In this document: positions 1 through 10,905 of the stretch, piece after piece
Layout: each line of letters opens with the position of its first letter
How positions within the stretch are numbered: position 1 is the stretch's first letter
NCBI GenBank assembly: GCA_029582165.1
Contig: CM055881.1
Coordinates: 27,150,094-27,214,093, forward strand
Length of the DNA: 64,000 nucleotides
Direction of reading: 5' to 3'
Source: Portulaca oleracea
Lineage: Eukaryota > Streptophyta > Magnoliopsida > Caryophyllales > Portulacaceae
Notes under the pieces: model-generated
Databases searched by the model: none
What the model was told of the DNA's origin: nothing
The model's input: only the letters and a program-made list of their open reading frames with translations
Translations under genes and position numbers: made by a program

Positions 1-309
1 GCTCGCTTTTGGATAGATTTTGTAGCAGCACTCTTGCCTAACAACTTTTTTTTTTAATTGAATTTAGCCAATGAAACAAAGAGCTTCCTATGATCGACAG
101 TTCTAAGGTTCATCCCTTGGCTTTTCTCCCATTATACATGTTTGCATACCGCATAAAACCAAATTTTCTACTAGTTTTGCCAATTTTTATGGGGAAATAT
201 GCATCAATAACACCGCCAAACTTGCTAAACAAACTTTTGAGCCTTGAATTGACCATATTGATAGACAAATTATCGATAAATAAGGAGTATAAATGGTTAT
301 CCTTGATAT
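1..309 (-). pseudogene. Retroelement ORF1 remnant with RRM domain, left part
   Basis: Read on the minus strand, 322-110 encodes an RNA-recognition-motif-like segment: LFIDNLS resembles RNP2 and KFGFMRYAN resembles RNP1. RRMs of this type are common in plant LINE ORF1 proteins. The frame meets a stop after about 70 residues and the element continues beyond the window start. If the hAT insertion at 310-1007 and one copy of its target duplication are ignored, this frame runs straight on from the ORF at 1247-1005, so the two were one ORF. Assignment to a retroelement rather than a host RRM gene is inference from the neighbouring DUF4283-like fragment and the stops. Confidence 0.5.
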
Positions 310-475
310 TAGGGGTGAGCAAAAATTCCGGGAATCCCGGTCTCGTCCCGGTCCCAAAATCCCGTTCCCGGTGGGAGCGGGACCGGGACCGGGACTTAAA
401 TTAAAATCCCGGTCAACAACGGGACCGGGAGTGGGACTTAACCTCATTTCCCGATCCCGGTCCCGATTCCCGGTT

Positions 476-510
<35 letters not shown>

Positions 511-1007
511 TCAATATTAATATTAATAATAATAATAATAATATCAATATTAATATTATTAATAATAATAATAATAAATCAAGTGCCTTCATGATGATTG
601 ATAAATTTGTTTAATTTAATTTGTACTCGCTCTTTAGATTTATTTATTTATCACTATTTCGAACTTAGCATATTTTTTCGGAAAAAAATGTTATGTATTA
701 AATATTGCTTAATTTTAATATGGGAAAAAGTGGCTATGTAAACAAATCGACACTCACATTTGCTAAATTAAAGAAAATTTATATAATCTATGTTGATTTT
801 TTATTTAAATAAATTAAAATAATTGGTGAAAAAAGGAAACCGGGAATAAAAATTTCCCGGTCCCGGTGGGATCGGGAGCGGGAGCAAATCTTTGCTCCCG
901 GTCACAACCGGGAGCGGGAGCGGGAGCAAAACTTTGCTCCCGGTTACAACCGGGACCGGGACCGGGACCTCCGAAAAATACCGGGATCCCGGTCCCGCTC
1001 ACCCCTA
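310..1007. mobile_element. hAT-type non-autonomous element (MITE), 698 bp
   Basis: The ends are perfect 11-bp inverted repeats, TAGGGGTGAGC and GCTCACCCCTA. They are flanked by an exact 8-bp target duplication CTTGATAT at 302-309 and 1008-1015, the size made by hAT transposases. Both subterminal regions (about 330-475 and 838-1000) are packed with CCCGGT/ACCGGG units, probably transposase binding sites. The centre is AT-rich, contains an ATT/AAT microsatellite at 481-580, and has no transposase. The element sits inside an older ORF and interrupts it. Confidence 0.9.
481..580. repeat. (AAT)n-type microsatellite
   Basis: Runs of AAT/ATT units, interrupted by tcaatattaat segments, lie in the AT-rich core of the hAT MITE. 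Confidence 0.85.
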
Positions 1008-2540
1008 CTTGATATGTATCTCAGACACAAAAAAACAAACCTTAAGGGGCAATTCATCGACAACAACACCATCACCATTAAGCAGGTGGTTTTGATCAGG
1101 GGATTGACTCCACAAACTTTTATAAACCTTACCCAACTCTTTCAACACAACAATAATTTCATAAGCCCTATTCAAAGAGACCAAGCACACAACCTTTGAA
1201 GTACTATTCTCCAAACAAAAGGGAGGAAACAACACTCTCAGGTTCAATTTTTAGCACCTTAAACCTATCAAGAATTTGGTTGCAAATGGTTACATAACCA
1301 AAACAATGAGGAAGGGAACCCAGTATACAACCACAAACCCAGATCCCTAAACAATAAAAGCCGGAGACACGACAAAGCGAACCCTTCTCAACAAACCTTG
1401 AAACAAACCCTGCACCAGGGGTACTAAGGAGCAAAACGAAAGCACCTGGAGACTTGAGCATATGCAGCAAAAAACCCAAACTAAAAAGCAGCCGAATGAA
1501 AGAACAGGAACCCAACGCAAAAGGAGATGAGACCGAAGAGCACAGACAGGCGAACAAAAACTAGAGGCAACAGAAGAGCTGAGAGAGAGAAAACAGAGTG
1601 GCGCGCTGCTTGTCAACTGGAGCTCTGACCTCCCGAAAAGCCGATAAACCCCCGGTGACCAAGGACTGGATTAATTAATCCCATTTAAGGATCTTGGACA
1701 TGGCTCATTGCTAGTGAGCTCCATTCTTGATCCAATAAAGTTTGGCTTTGATGATTATATTGCTCCCCCTCTTTCACAGAACTACCACAGGAACAAGTAT
1801 CAAAATCCATGAGTAACTCTCCCTCAATTCTTCTCATAATATTCGTATTGATCATAACATGCATCACTCTAAAGTTAGTTGGATTCTCAAGATTCTTATG
1901 AGTTTTGATAAGCCTTCCCCAAGGCTCAACAATTCTATTAAAGTTTTCCAACACCCACCCATGGAAAGGAACTCCATATACACTTATCCACACTTCTCTA
2001 TGCTCGTGAGCCTCATAGATGCTCCATCTACGATCTTCTTCAAACAACTCTAGCAATTCATCCAGATCCTTCATCAAACTTTCCACTTCATCCTCTTTCT
2101 AAAGCGTTAATAGAATCTTAGCATTGTTAATAACTGTAATCTTTTCTACCTTCATGTTCCCCATCTCCATTTCTGTGATTTTCTCTAGGTCATCCCCTTG
2201 GCTTGCTATATAGATTACGTTTTTACTTAGTCCATTCAGTAGAAGAGGGATTTGTAACTCCCTTGATTCTACCCGTTTTGATTAGTTGCAAGCTCCCCCT
2301 TTTATTGATTGGTAATATGCGTATCTTTTCTAACCCAAATTTGTTTCTTCTCCAGAGTTGTTGCCTTCCTTATTTTTGTATACGAAACACTGATTCTGCT
2401 TCCTCTGATAAATTTCTGATTTAGCTGCCTAATGTTTTTCTCCATGTCTCCTTCATCCTTGCAGTAAACAAAGCCATATCTAAAATTTCCTTCCTTGCTC
2501 CAGGGTATAAACATTGTTCACGCTTTTAATTTCTATCTTT
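1008..2540 (-). pseudogene. Retroelement ORF1 remnants (RRM and DUF4283-like), minus strand
   Basis: Three broken minus-strand frames are visible. 2514-2302 has RRM-like features (YGFVYCKDEGDMEKNIRQLN). 2086-1685 has a DUF4283-like segment around VWISVYGVPFHGW followed by NPTNFRVMHVMI, typical of plant LINE ORF1. 1247-1005 leads in frame into the RRM at 322 once the hAT insertion is ignored. Stops and frame changes separate the pieces, so no product is expected. The stretch 1250-1680 has open minus-strand frames but nothing I recognise. Confidence 0.55.
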
Positions 2541-4556
2541 AATTTCAAAAATATCCTTTAGCACATATATATATATAAACGGGTTGGTAGATTTCCTACA
2601 TAAACTGCCAGACTAGGAAACCTCCACTCCCCTCTAATCCTTCTCTCTCTACTTTCTATCTCCATGTACTCCTTTTTCAATACAACATGTTTAAGAGTGA
2701 TTTTTTTAAAGGTTTTAACATGATGATCGTATTACATTGATTTTCTTTTGTTTGAATGTTACTCATGATCTGTCGAGTGATGAATCTTATTATAGTCATC
2801 TGAAATAAAGAAAGTTCCTCATAAAAGCAAATATTTCTCTATAAATTATAGTAAGACGATCTTACACAAGGTATTGTTGCACCTCTCTTTGTTTAAAGTC
2901 TAAACTAAGAAAGCGTTTGGTAAGAATTTCATAGAAACGTTTCTAAGGGAAAATTTCCCCTGAGAAGTTTTTTCTTGAAAATTTTTTTGTGGGAAAATGA
3001 AATGTAGATTGCAGTGTTTGGTTTACATCCTAAATTCCTAAGAAAATTTTCACAATGTTTGGTTAAAATTGTATCTATTTCGGAAAAAAAATGTTACAAT
3101 ATCCAAATTACTCTTATTATTTATTGTAACTTGTGCTTAGAGTTTGTAAATTTGTTCTTCATCAGAATTTTCAACAAGCTCCGTAAAATTTCTCTTACCC
3201 TCCCCTACATAAACTTTTCCTAGAGGAATGGTGGGAAATTGTGGGTCCATCATAAACTTTTTTCCAAAGCCTAAATGCAACCAAACATGTGGAAAATTGG
3301 TCAATATGGGAAAATTGGCTGATTTTCCAAGGGTTTTCTGTCAACCATATGCTCTCTAAGTTGATTTAAAAGTTGAAATGTAAGTTGATTTGCAAGTTGA
3401 AATGTTTGGCACGTAGGGATTTTTTTCTCTTTTAAAAATCAACCAATGTCAAGAAAAATATCAGTTTTAATAAGATGACAGAGTCATAATAGTCTTTGAT
3501 ATTAAAGAATTTATTATGTACCTAAGGTTTTATTGTGTAAATATTTTGAATTGAATTGTGTTAAATTTATTTTGGATGAAATTTATTGAGTTGAAAAAAA
3601 ACCAATTATACTTTAATTAGTTTAAGTTTTGAAGAATATTTTATCAAAGAAAAAAGTTTGGAAGAATATGTGTTGTGTTATGTTTAGCATTTTTTTAAAA
3701 ATTATTTGGATTTAAAATCTTGCAAATATAGAGGATTGTTTATAGATTTTAAAAAGAACAAGGAGCAAGATGATTAGAGATAGAGTAGGGGTAGGGGTGG
3801 GACCGATGGAAAATAAGTTGAGATATATTATACTTACATTACATAACTTGATAATTTATTAAGGAGGAGTGCATGTGAATTTAGAAGATCCGTAAGGATT
3901 AACTTGTCGGATTATAGAAGGGATTGAGTGAGACAAAATTAAGAAGAGCTTAAGGAAATGATATGACAAGAATAAACATATTTAGGATTACTAGAGGACA
4001 TCACCCAAGATAAAAGTTTATGGATGTGTGAGGTTAAGATTATATATAGATTATAAGTAAGTCAACCTACTGTTCCTAAAGTTTCGATTTATCGAGATTG
4101 GTTGAAGTCGTTTGTAGAGGTAGATTCATACTTATTACTCCTATGTGTTCAAAACATTATTTGGTACAAATGTTTTCTCGAGAAGTATTCTTTTAAACGA
4201 GTTTTATGGATTTACTCTCCCCACAAGTAGTGATGTTGCTCGGGATAAAACTACCTACACTGAGACTTGTTAGAGAATTTGAGGGAAAAAATATGTTACA
4301 TGGTTTTTTTTTTTTTTGTTGGTAAAAAAAATTGGCTTTCTATCTTCTAGTTGAATTTGAGAAATGATAGGCAACCAAAAAAAAAAAAAAATCATTCACT
4401 CCACTAGTTCCCTATTAAACCATTTATGTCATTACGGAAACTATTAGAAAGGAGTGAGTGTAAATAGAATCATACAAATGCTCGGAAGTGGAAACCACAT
4501 GCTTGGTTTTAAAACAAAACCCGAGTTTCTTATTTTCAATGCACGCTTAGTTACTA
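2541..4556. other. AT-rich intergenic DNA, no gene seen
   Basis: No frame resembling a known protein. A possible degenerate TIR element lies at about 2910-3285, where gtttggt near the left is mirrored by accaaac near the right. Poly-T and poly-A tracts occur at 4303-4318 and 4378-4391. Confidence 0.4.
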
Positions 4557-4841
4557 CTCCCTCCTTCCCATTTTATTTTGTCACTTGGGACATAATTTAA
4601 AAACCCAAAAAAACTTTCATTTCACATTAATTTACATTATTGGAAATGTGAGAATGTTGAATAAAATGGTAAATAAAAAGGAAAAAGGTGAATAAAAAGG
4701 AAAAAATTGAAGAAAAAGATGTAAGTTATAAGGTTAATTTGATAAATTAGTAATTAATGTGTTATTGGAATTATAAAATGACAGATATTATGAGAAAAAA
4801 GAAAGTTAGTTAAAGTAACAGATAATATGGGAAGGAGGGAG
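4557..4841. mobile_element. Stowaway-like MITE, 285 bp
   Basis: The element begins CTCCCTCCTTCCCATTTTAT and ends with the inverted counterpart ATATGGGAAGGAGGGAG. A TA dinucleotide flanks both sides (4555-4556 and 4842-4843). TA duplications and CTCCCTCC ends define Stowaway MITEs of the Tc1/mariner superfamily. No coding capacity. Confidence 0.9.
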
Positions 4842-5034
4842 TAATTAAGAAAAAAATAATAGTTAAACCCAGTGTCCCCAAAGGAACTAAATTGAACACA
4901 ACATGTACTCATTAATAGTGGCCAAAGCAACATTCGTTCATCAATAATGACGAGCTAAACCCAAATTATTCTCCAATTCTCTCAACTTTTTTCCTAAATT
5001 GTCTATGCATAAGTTTTGAATGCATCTATTCCGA

Positions 5035-5928
5035 ACTAATTGGGGTTTTGCCCCTTGAGTTTTTGAGAAAGTAGGATTTTACCCATTAGATTTTGGAAAT
5101 TGGGTTTACTCTACCTCAACTTTAAACTCATAATTATTTACCCCTTTATTGACAGAAGATAAAATTACCCCTGTAGAAGGGTGTGAAAGTCTTAAATGAC
5201 CCTAATTACAAGTACCAAAAGACAAATCCCCCCACCCCCACCAAAAAAAAACACATTTGCTGGCTCTCCTTCAATTCTCACTGTCGTATGAAAAGGCAAA
5301 ATTTCCCTTATAGAATGGTGTAAAAAGTTTGAACTTACCTATGATCCCTAATTTGTACGAAAAGGGGTTATGCAAATTTGAGTAGAATTGAACGAAATAC
5401 ACTTTCTTCAATTCTCAAATTCGACTGAGAATGAAGATGAACATAGACGATGAAAATGAAGAATGAAACTTTTAATTTCTAGGATGGATGAATCGAAGAA
5501 TGGAACCTCAGAGATTGAACAACGACGAGGAAGGGTGGAAAATTCGACTAAGAATGATGTTGAACACATGCGATGAAGATGAATAATGGAGCTTTTAATT
5601 TCTAGGATGGATGAATCGAAGAATGAGACCTCAGAGATTGAACAACGATGAGGAAGGGCAGGGTGAGTTTAATTCGTCACGTATGCAAATAGATTTTTAA
5701 ATGGACAACATTTCTGTTAGTTCACATTAATTGAGGAAAATTTTGTTAGTTCACATTAATTTAAACACTAACTTCATTTGAAAATGATGTATTTAATATT
5801 CAATACAAAGGTTTGGTGGGGTATTTATTACTTGATTTAAAGTTGGAGGTAGGGTAAACGTTATTTCCAAAATTCAGTGTCTAAAATCCTACTTTTCAAA
5901 AAACTCAAAGGGTAAAAATTTAATTAGT
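5035..5928. mobile_element. Long-TIR non-autonomous element, copy 1, 894 bp
   Basis: Inverted repeats of about 65 bp form the ends: the left starts ACTAATTGGGGTTTTGCCCC and the right reads back as ACTAATTAAATTTTTACCC. Both continue with a match around gagtttttgagaaagtagga. A second copy at 20810-28838 shares ends and interior. The interior has a direct duplication of about 110 bp (near 5463-5540 and 5580-5660). No transposase frame. Long TIRs suggest a MULE-type element, but I could not see a clean 9-bp target duplication. Confidence 0.75.
5460..5660. repeat. Internal direct duplication, unit about 110 bp
   Basis: The phrase ttttaatttctaggatgg followed by aatcgaagaatg and cagagattgaacaacga occurs twice, a little over 110 bp apart, inside the long-TIR element. 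It looks like a tandem duplication with minor divergence. Confidence 0.7.
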
Positions 5929-7098
5929 ATCTCTTTTTCCAAGGAAAGTGAGTAATTCTTTTCGTGGTTATATATGCATAATTATACATGCCAACAATTT
6001 GATATATTATCTTGGTGGAATCTTGTACAATACAAATTATAAGGTGTAAGATACAAATGGTATATATCCCTCCTTCTTTTTAGTCGCGTATATGACCTTT
6101 CTTTGTTGTTCAATAGTGGACTCTTAAAATGCTGAAATTAGATGAAGGATTCAACGAATGAATGTTGAGATAATACAATACTTTAAGCAAAGAACTTGTT
6201 GCTCGAACAATAACAAATGCAGGGTAATTATACATTGGAAGAACCAATATCCCAACCATCAGCCTAAGATTACTAAGAAAATGTAGCACTCGGATCAAAT
6301 GGTGTTGGTTTACATCAAACTCAAAAGTAAATTGATTCTCAGGATGGAGTCCAACAAAATATTGGAGAAGAACTACGGGGAAATCTAAAGGGTGTCCTTG
6401 AACTAGGTACTGGTGACACACACATCCCTTGCTTTGTATTGGATTCATTGATAAAAATCTATTAAAGGTACATTGATTTCCATAAATGATACATTAAATT
6501 ACTTAGGAGGATACATTGCATATTTGAAAAGATATTGTATACAATGATACAAAGATGCATTCATTTACACAAATGATACTTTAAGTAATTGAGAAGGATA
6601 CATTGCATTTCATTGATGAAGATTTGATAAAGATACATTAATTTATTGGGAATGATACATTGTATACTTGGTATTGAATACGTTGACAACAAACCCAAAA
6701 ACATGTAGTTACCAAATAAAATGACAATGATAGTAAAGATACAACATTGATCAAGAAAGATACATAAAAAAAAGGGGCAACGATACACTTAAAATTGATT
6801 GAGTGTGTACTAATTCTAAATTAGACATGATTTTAGAAAAATGACGTAAAGAGTAAAGGTATATCGATTTGCTGTAAAAGATACATTCAAAATCCGCAAA
6901 CATACAATGAATATTTGGATGGAGATACTTTGGTTTGCATGCTTGATACATTGTTGTCATTAAAGATACATTAATTTTCCGTGAAAGATACATATGTTTT
7001 GAGTGAAAGATACATCGATTTGCTATGCAATATAAATTGATTTGTCGTGAAAGATACATTGCTTTTCTTTGAAGAATTACATTGCCTGTGGTTAAAGA

Positions 7099-8101
7099 TT
7101 AGAGGTGACAATACGTCAGGTTTGGGGCGGGTGGTGTCGTACCCTCACCCATACCCATTTTCGAAATCACCACACTTACCCTTACTCATATTTAACGGGT
7201 ACTATATATGAGTACCCATATCCATACCCATCGGGTATTACAGATGTAATGAGTATTGTTTGGTTATAATTGAAGATTATATTACTTTTTTTGATAATTA
7301 GCGGGCTTTAGCCCATTTTACTCTTCAACCATCAAAATGAGAAGTGCACTACAACAATTAGTAAAAAATTTGCACCCAAAAATTAAAAGTCTATGGTGCG
7401 CTATCCTAAGCAACAATCCACAGTACCCAAGTGCTTTCCATATTTGCTTTGCAGTACAACTTGCGAACAATTGGTACAATATAGTAAAGTATAGTACTTC
7501 CTAAAGGAGAAAACAATTTAGCTTTTGGTCGCTTTTCACTTACAGCTTCTGATCATTAGCCACATGACTTGCTTTTCCTCTTCATCCCCTTGGATTCTTC
7601 TCTTTTCCTTCCCACCACTACATCACCGACTCTTCCATCTTGCTTTTTATACAATCCGTTTTATACCCACATATGTGAATTGACTTTTTTAAGGTTGTTG
7701 CTGCTAATGTTTTTGGGTGATCATCTTTATTCAATCTTCAACTTGTCCAATGGAAAGATAATAGCAACAAGAATAAGCCATTGGAGAAATATAATAGTAG
7801 TCTTCGTTGTTGTATAAAAGCAAAAAAGAACAACGACAATAACAAACAACGTCAATGACAACAACAACAACATCAATACCAAACAACAACAACAACAATA
7901 TTTAGGTTTTCTTATCTATTTGGATCGGGTACGAGGTGGGTAGCTGGTTAGACCGGTACACTTAACTGACCTCACATGTGCCAGTTTTAATATCACTCGA
8001 ACGTTACCTATTATTTACAAAATATCATCACCTAAACCTATTCTTTTTGGGTAGGGTTTACGAGGGTGAAGTCGTTAGGTTTAGGGTAGATTGTTATCCA
8101 T
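7099..8101. mobile_element. hAT-like element in the centre of the foldback, about 1.0 kb
   Basis: An exact 8-bp direct repeat GTTAAAGA flanks it (7091-7098 and 8102-8109), the hAT target size. The ends TTAGAGGTGACAAT and (reverse) ATGGATAACAAT are weak inverted repeats differing mostly by transitions, as in an old hAT insertion. Subterminal regions carry repeated gggtac/gtaccc words. No coding region. The target duplication is the main support. Confidence 0.6.
7830..7905. repeat. CAA-rich simple sequence
   Basis: Imperfect run of aacaacaacaac-type triplets within the hAT-like element. Confidence 0.7.
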
Positions 8102-9210
8102 GTTAAAGAAACCTATTATATAGTTCTAACTATTATGAGCTTCTTTTTATCTTTTTCTATATTTTTGTTGTAACTTTACGACAAGTCAATGTATTCTTTA
8201 TAACAAAGTAACGTATCTTCATGAAAAATCAATTTTATATTTCGTGAAAATTCAATTTATCTTTAACGCCAAGCCAATGTATCATGCACGGTGAACCAAT
8301 ATATCTCCAACTAATCATTCATTATATCATTTACCGATTTGTGATGTATCTTTTAAGACGAACCAATGTATCTTTACTCTATGTCATACTTCTAAAACCA
8401 GTGTAATTTAGAATTATAGAGTCTATCCTCAATAAATATTTTATTGTATCTTTTAAAACTTTTTTAATGTATCTTTCTTGATACACACTGTATCTTTACT
8501 ATTACTGCCATATAACTTTGTACCTGTGTTCTTGGATTGGTAGTCAATGTAGTCAATATCCAATATCTTTTCAAATATGCAATGTATCCTTCCCAATAAT
8601 TCAATGTATCATTCAAGAAAATCAATGTGTCTTTAGTAAATCTTCATTAATGAATCCGGCCTGTATCTTTTCAAATATGTAATGTATCCTTCCAAGTAAC
8701 TTATTAATGTATCATTCGTGCAAATGAATTGTATCTTTAGTAGATCTTTACTATTGAATCCAATATCCTTTCAAATATGCATTGCACACTTCCCAAAAAT
8801 TAAATGTATCATGCAAATCCTTGAATCATTACTAGATTTATATCAATGAATTGAATCTAATACAAATCAAGAGTAAAAATACCTAGTTCAAGAATATCCT
8901 CTAAATCTCCATGCAGTTCTTTCAATTATTTTATTGGACTTTATCCTAAAAATCAATTGACTCTTTAAGTTTGATGTAAACAAACACCATTCGATTCAAC
9001 TGCTACATCTTCTAAACAACATGAGGTCAATGTTTAAGATATCTATTATTCCAGTCCATAATTACCTAACAATTGCAATTGTTTAAGCAACAAATTCTAT
9101 ACTTCAAGCACTATTTGTCTCAACAGTCATAGCCTGAATCATCCATCTAATTCCAACATGTTTAGAGTCCATAATTGAATAGCAAAGGGAGGTTGCATGG
9201 GTGGTGGAGG

Positions 9211-9475
9211 AAGGATGAGCATCGTATTGGAAGGAGACTTGAATTAGGAAAACGATAAATACATTTTGATTCCCAGACAACATTAATTCATTTTAACTGA
9301 TTCCCAGGCAGCATTAATACATTTTGATGTTTTTTCTCTCCTCGACTCTTTTCATGTGTCTAGAAAAAAAAATTAAAATAAAAAATGGTGAAATAATTAC
9401 AACCATATATTGAACAATTAAGGGTCTAGATTCATTATGCTCACATGCTCATTTTTAGCTAATAATTGATTAATA
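9211..9475. other. Intergenic DNA with a short duplicated phrase
   Basis: The phrase acattttgattcccag recurs in altered order about 40 bp later (9272 and 9297 regions). No gene seen. Confidence 0.4.
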
Positions 9476-10235
9476 TGTTTGGTAATTTCAAGTGTATGTG
9501 TAATGTTAAGTACATTTGAGGCAAAATTCACTCAGAAGTTAATGTTGAGCTTAAGTTTAAGTTTGGTGGGCCTTCTAGGCTCAATTGACCCAATTTATGA
9601 TGAATTTTGAGGAAAACAAGGTGACACGTGTTGTGTCTGGTCTGACACGGATCGTGTCACATGCCAAGGCATCGTTTGGCAGGTCAAGTCTTGACACATA
9701 TCGTGTCAAGGGGAGCACAGACCGTGTTTGTGTCAAATGATACTTTGTATTAGGTTTTTCCTGATTTAAGATTTTTCTTGAATTTTTTTAAACATATTAT
9801 TAGTGGATAATAATGATGATTATCATACTCATCCAAATTATCCTACTTGATAAATCTTATTCTTTATTGGATTCTATCCATTCTAAAGGATTTCTTTTGA
9901 TCTTATCCATCATAACCATCCTTGATCCTATTATAGGGGTCTCTCCAAGGCCTATAGATAGGATGTCAGGGGTGATAGTTGTACAAGAATAAGACAAATG
10001 AGCCATGTTGATTCATTCTCATTTAACCAAATATGTCTATCTACTTTTGGTCTCGAGCATTTCTAGAGTTGTCACTGGAAGTTTAAAACTACGTTCTTTG
10101 GGTTTCCTTAGAAGAGTTATATCCCTAAGATTTTGTACGATCGATACAAAAGTCTAAGGAGAGTAGGTGCGCCTGCGACTCTCTCGCTATACCCGGTTTA
10201 CCCATCCATTGTTGTTCCTATTTTTTCACCATAAT
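9476..10235 (+). repeat. LTR-like segment (retrotransposon remnant)
   Basis: The organisation resembles a plant LTR. An upstream part carries palindromic TGACACG-GAT-CGTGTCA (9643-9659) and a second near-palindrome at 9691-9709. A TATA-like ctatagatagg follows near 9951, then a transcript-leader-like stretch, and an end resembling other LTR 3' ends near gttgttcc (10212). I could not fix either terminus or a target duplication, so limits are approximate. Confidence 0.4.
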
Positions 10236-10905
10236 AAACATGCAAATATAAATTAATTGTGGAATAGATCAAGCTTGAAAGTTTTAGCAAATAGTTTAAT
10301 TTATTTTTTTTTATTAAAAGAGATATTGTTTGCTTGAAAACAATTTACCATGAGGATGATAATACTACTTTCTTTTTATTTTTGTGATTTTCGTAAATTA
10401 TAACATTACTATAACTTGAAGGATCTTTATATTTTAAAACTATTAATTTTATTATAAAAAATAATATTTATAATTATAATAACTATTTTGATTTAAACTT
10501 GAATTATTTGAAAAGGGTATGTTGGTACGTCCGTCCCAAAATTATGTCTAGTTTGATCAAATTTTGATATTTTACTTTCATTAATTTATTTCAATTAGAT
10601 TTATAAATTTTATCTCTAATAACAATATTTAGGAAAATAGCTTTCTAATGTTAATGGGTTCATACTCTAAATCACTATAATTTATAATTAATTGTCTTTC
10701 AAAATTTGTTAAGATGGACATTTATTTCGGCATGGAAGGGATATAATTTTTTTTTAAATAGTCATTTTATTTCCTTAAAACACTTGCAACGTTTTGGAGT
10801 GTTTTAATGTATCTTTAACTAGTACATGTGCCCTTTTAACTGTATCCCTAGGAACTTTACAAACTTTATACATTTGGAAATTTCTAAGACAACTAATTAT
10901 ATTGG
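10236..10905. other. AT-rich intergenic DNA with a possible degenerate Stowaway
   Basis: At about 10528-10741, cgtccgtcccaaaattatgt on the left is loosely mirrored by ttatttcggcatggaagg on the right, as in a decayed Stowaway MITE. No gene. Confidence 0.4.

Larger units (their letters stand above)
6080..9210. mobile_element. Foldback (giant inverted-repeat) element with arms of about 1 kb
   Basis: The left arm (about 6080-7098) and right arm (about 8110-9210) are diverged reverse complements. Examples: left gagtggactc-type and gcaaagaacttgttgctcga motifs are mirrored near 9080-9180. The left series gatacattg with catttgaaaagatattg is mirrored near 8640-8720 as ttttcaaatatgtaatgtat. Each arm is itself an array of diverged units built around GATACATT/AATGTATC. 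A hAT-like element (7099-8101) occupies the centre; without it only about 100 bp separate the arms. No transposase frame. Arm limits are approximate and the superfamily (MULE-like or Foldback) is inference. Confidence 0.7.

Noticed and set aside
481..580. Spaced repeats resembling a CRISPR-like or satellite array
   Set aside because: It is an AAT microsatellite in a MITE; there are no unique spacers of constant length, and the genome is a plant's.
6080..7098. Possible satellite DNA because of the repeated GATACATT unit
   Set aside because: Unit length is irregular and the array is mirrored at 8110-9210, so an inverted-repeat element explains it better.
9476..10235. Possible protein-coding gene with a TATA box near 9951
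   Set aside because: No open frame of useful length follows; the layout fits an LTR promoter better.
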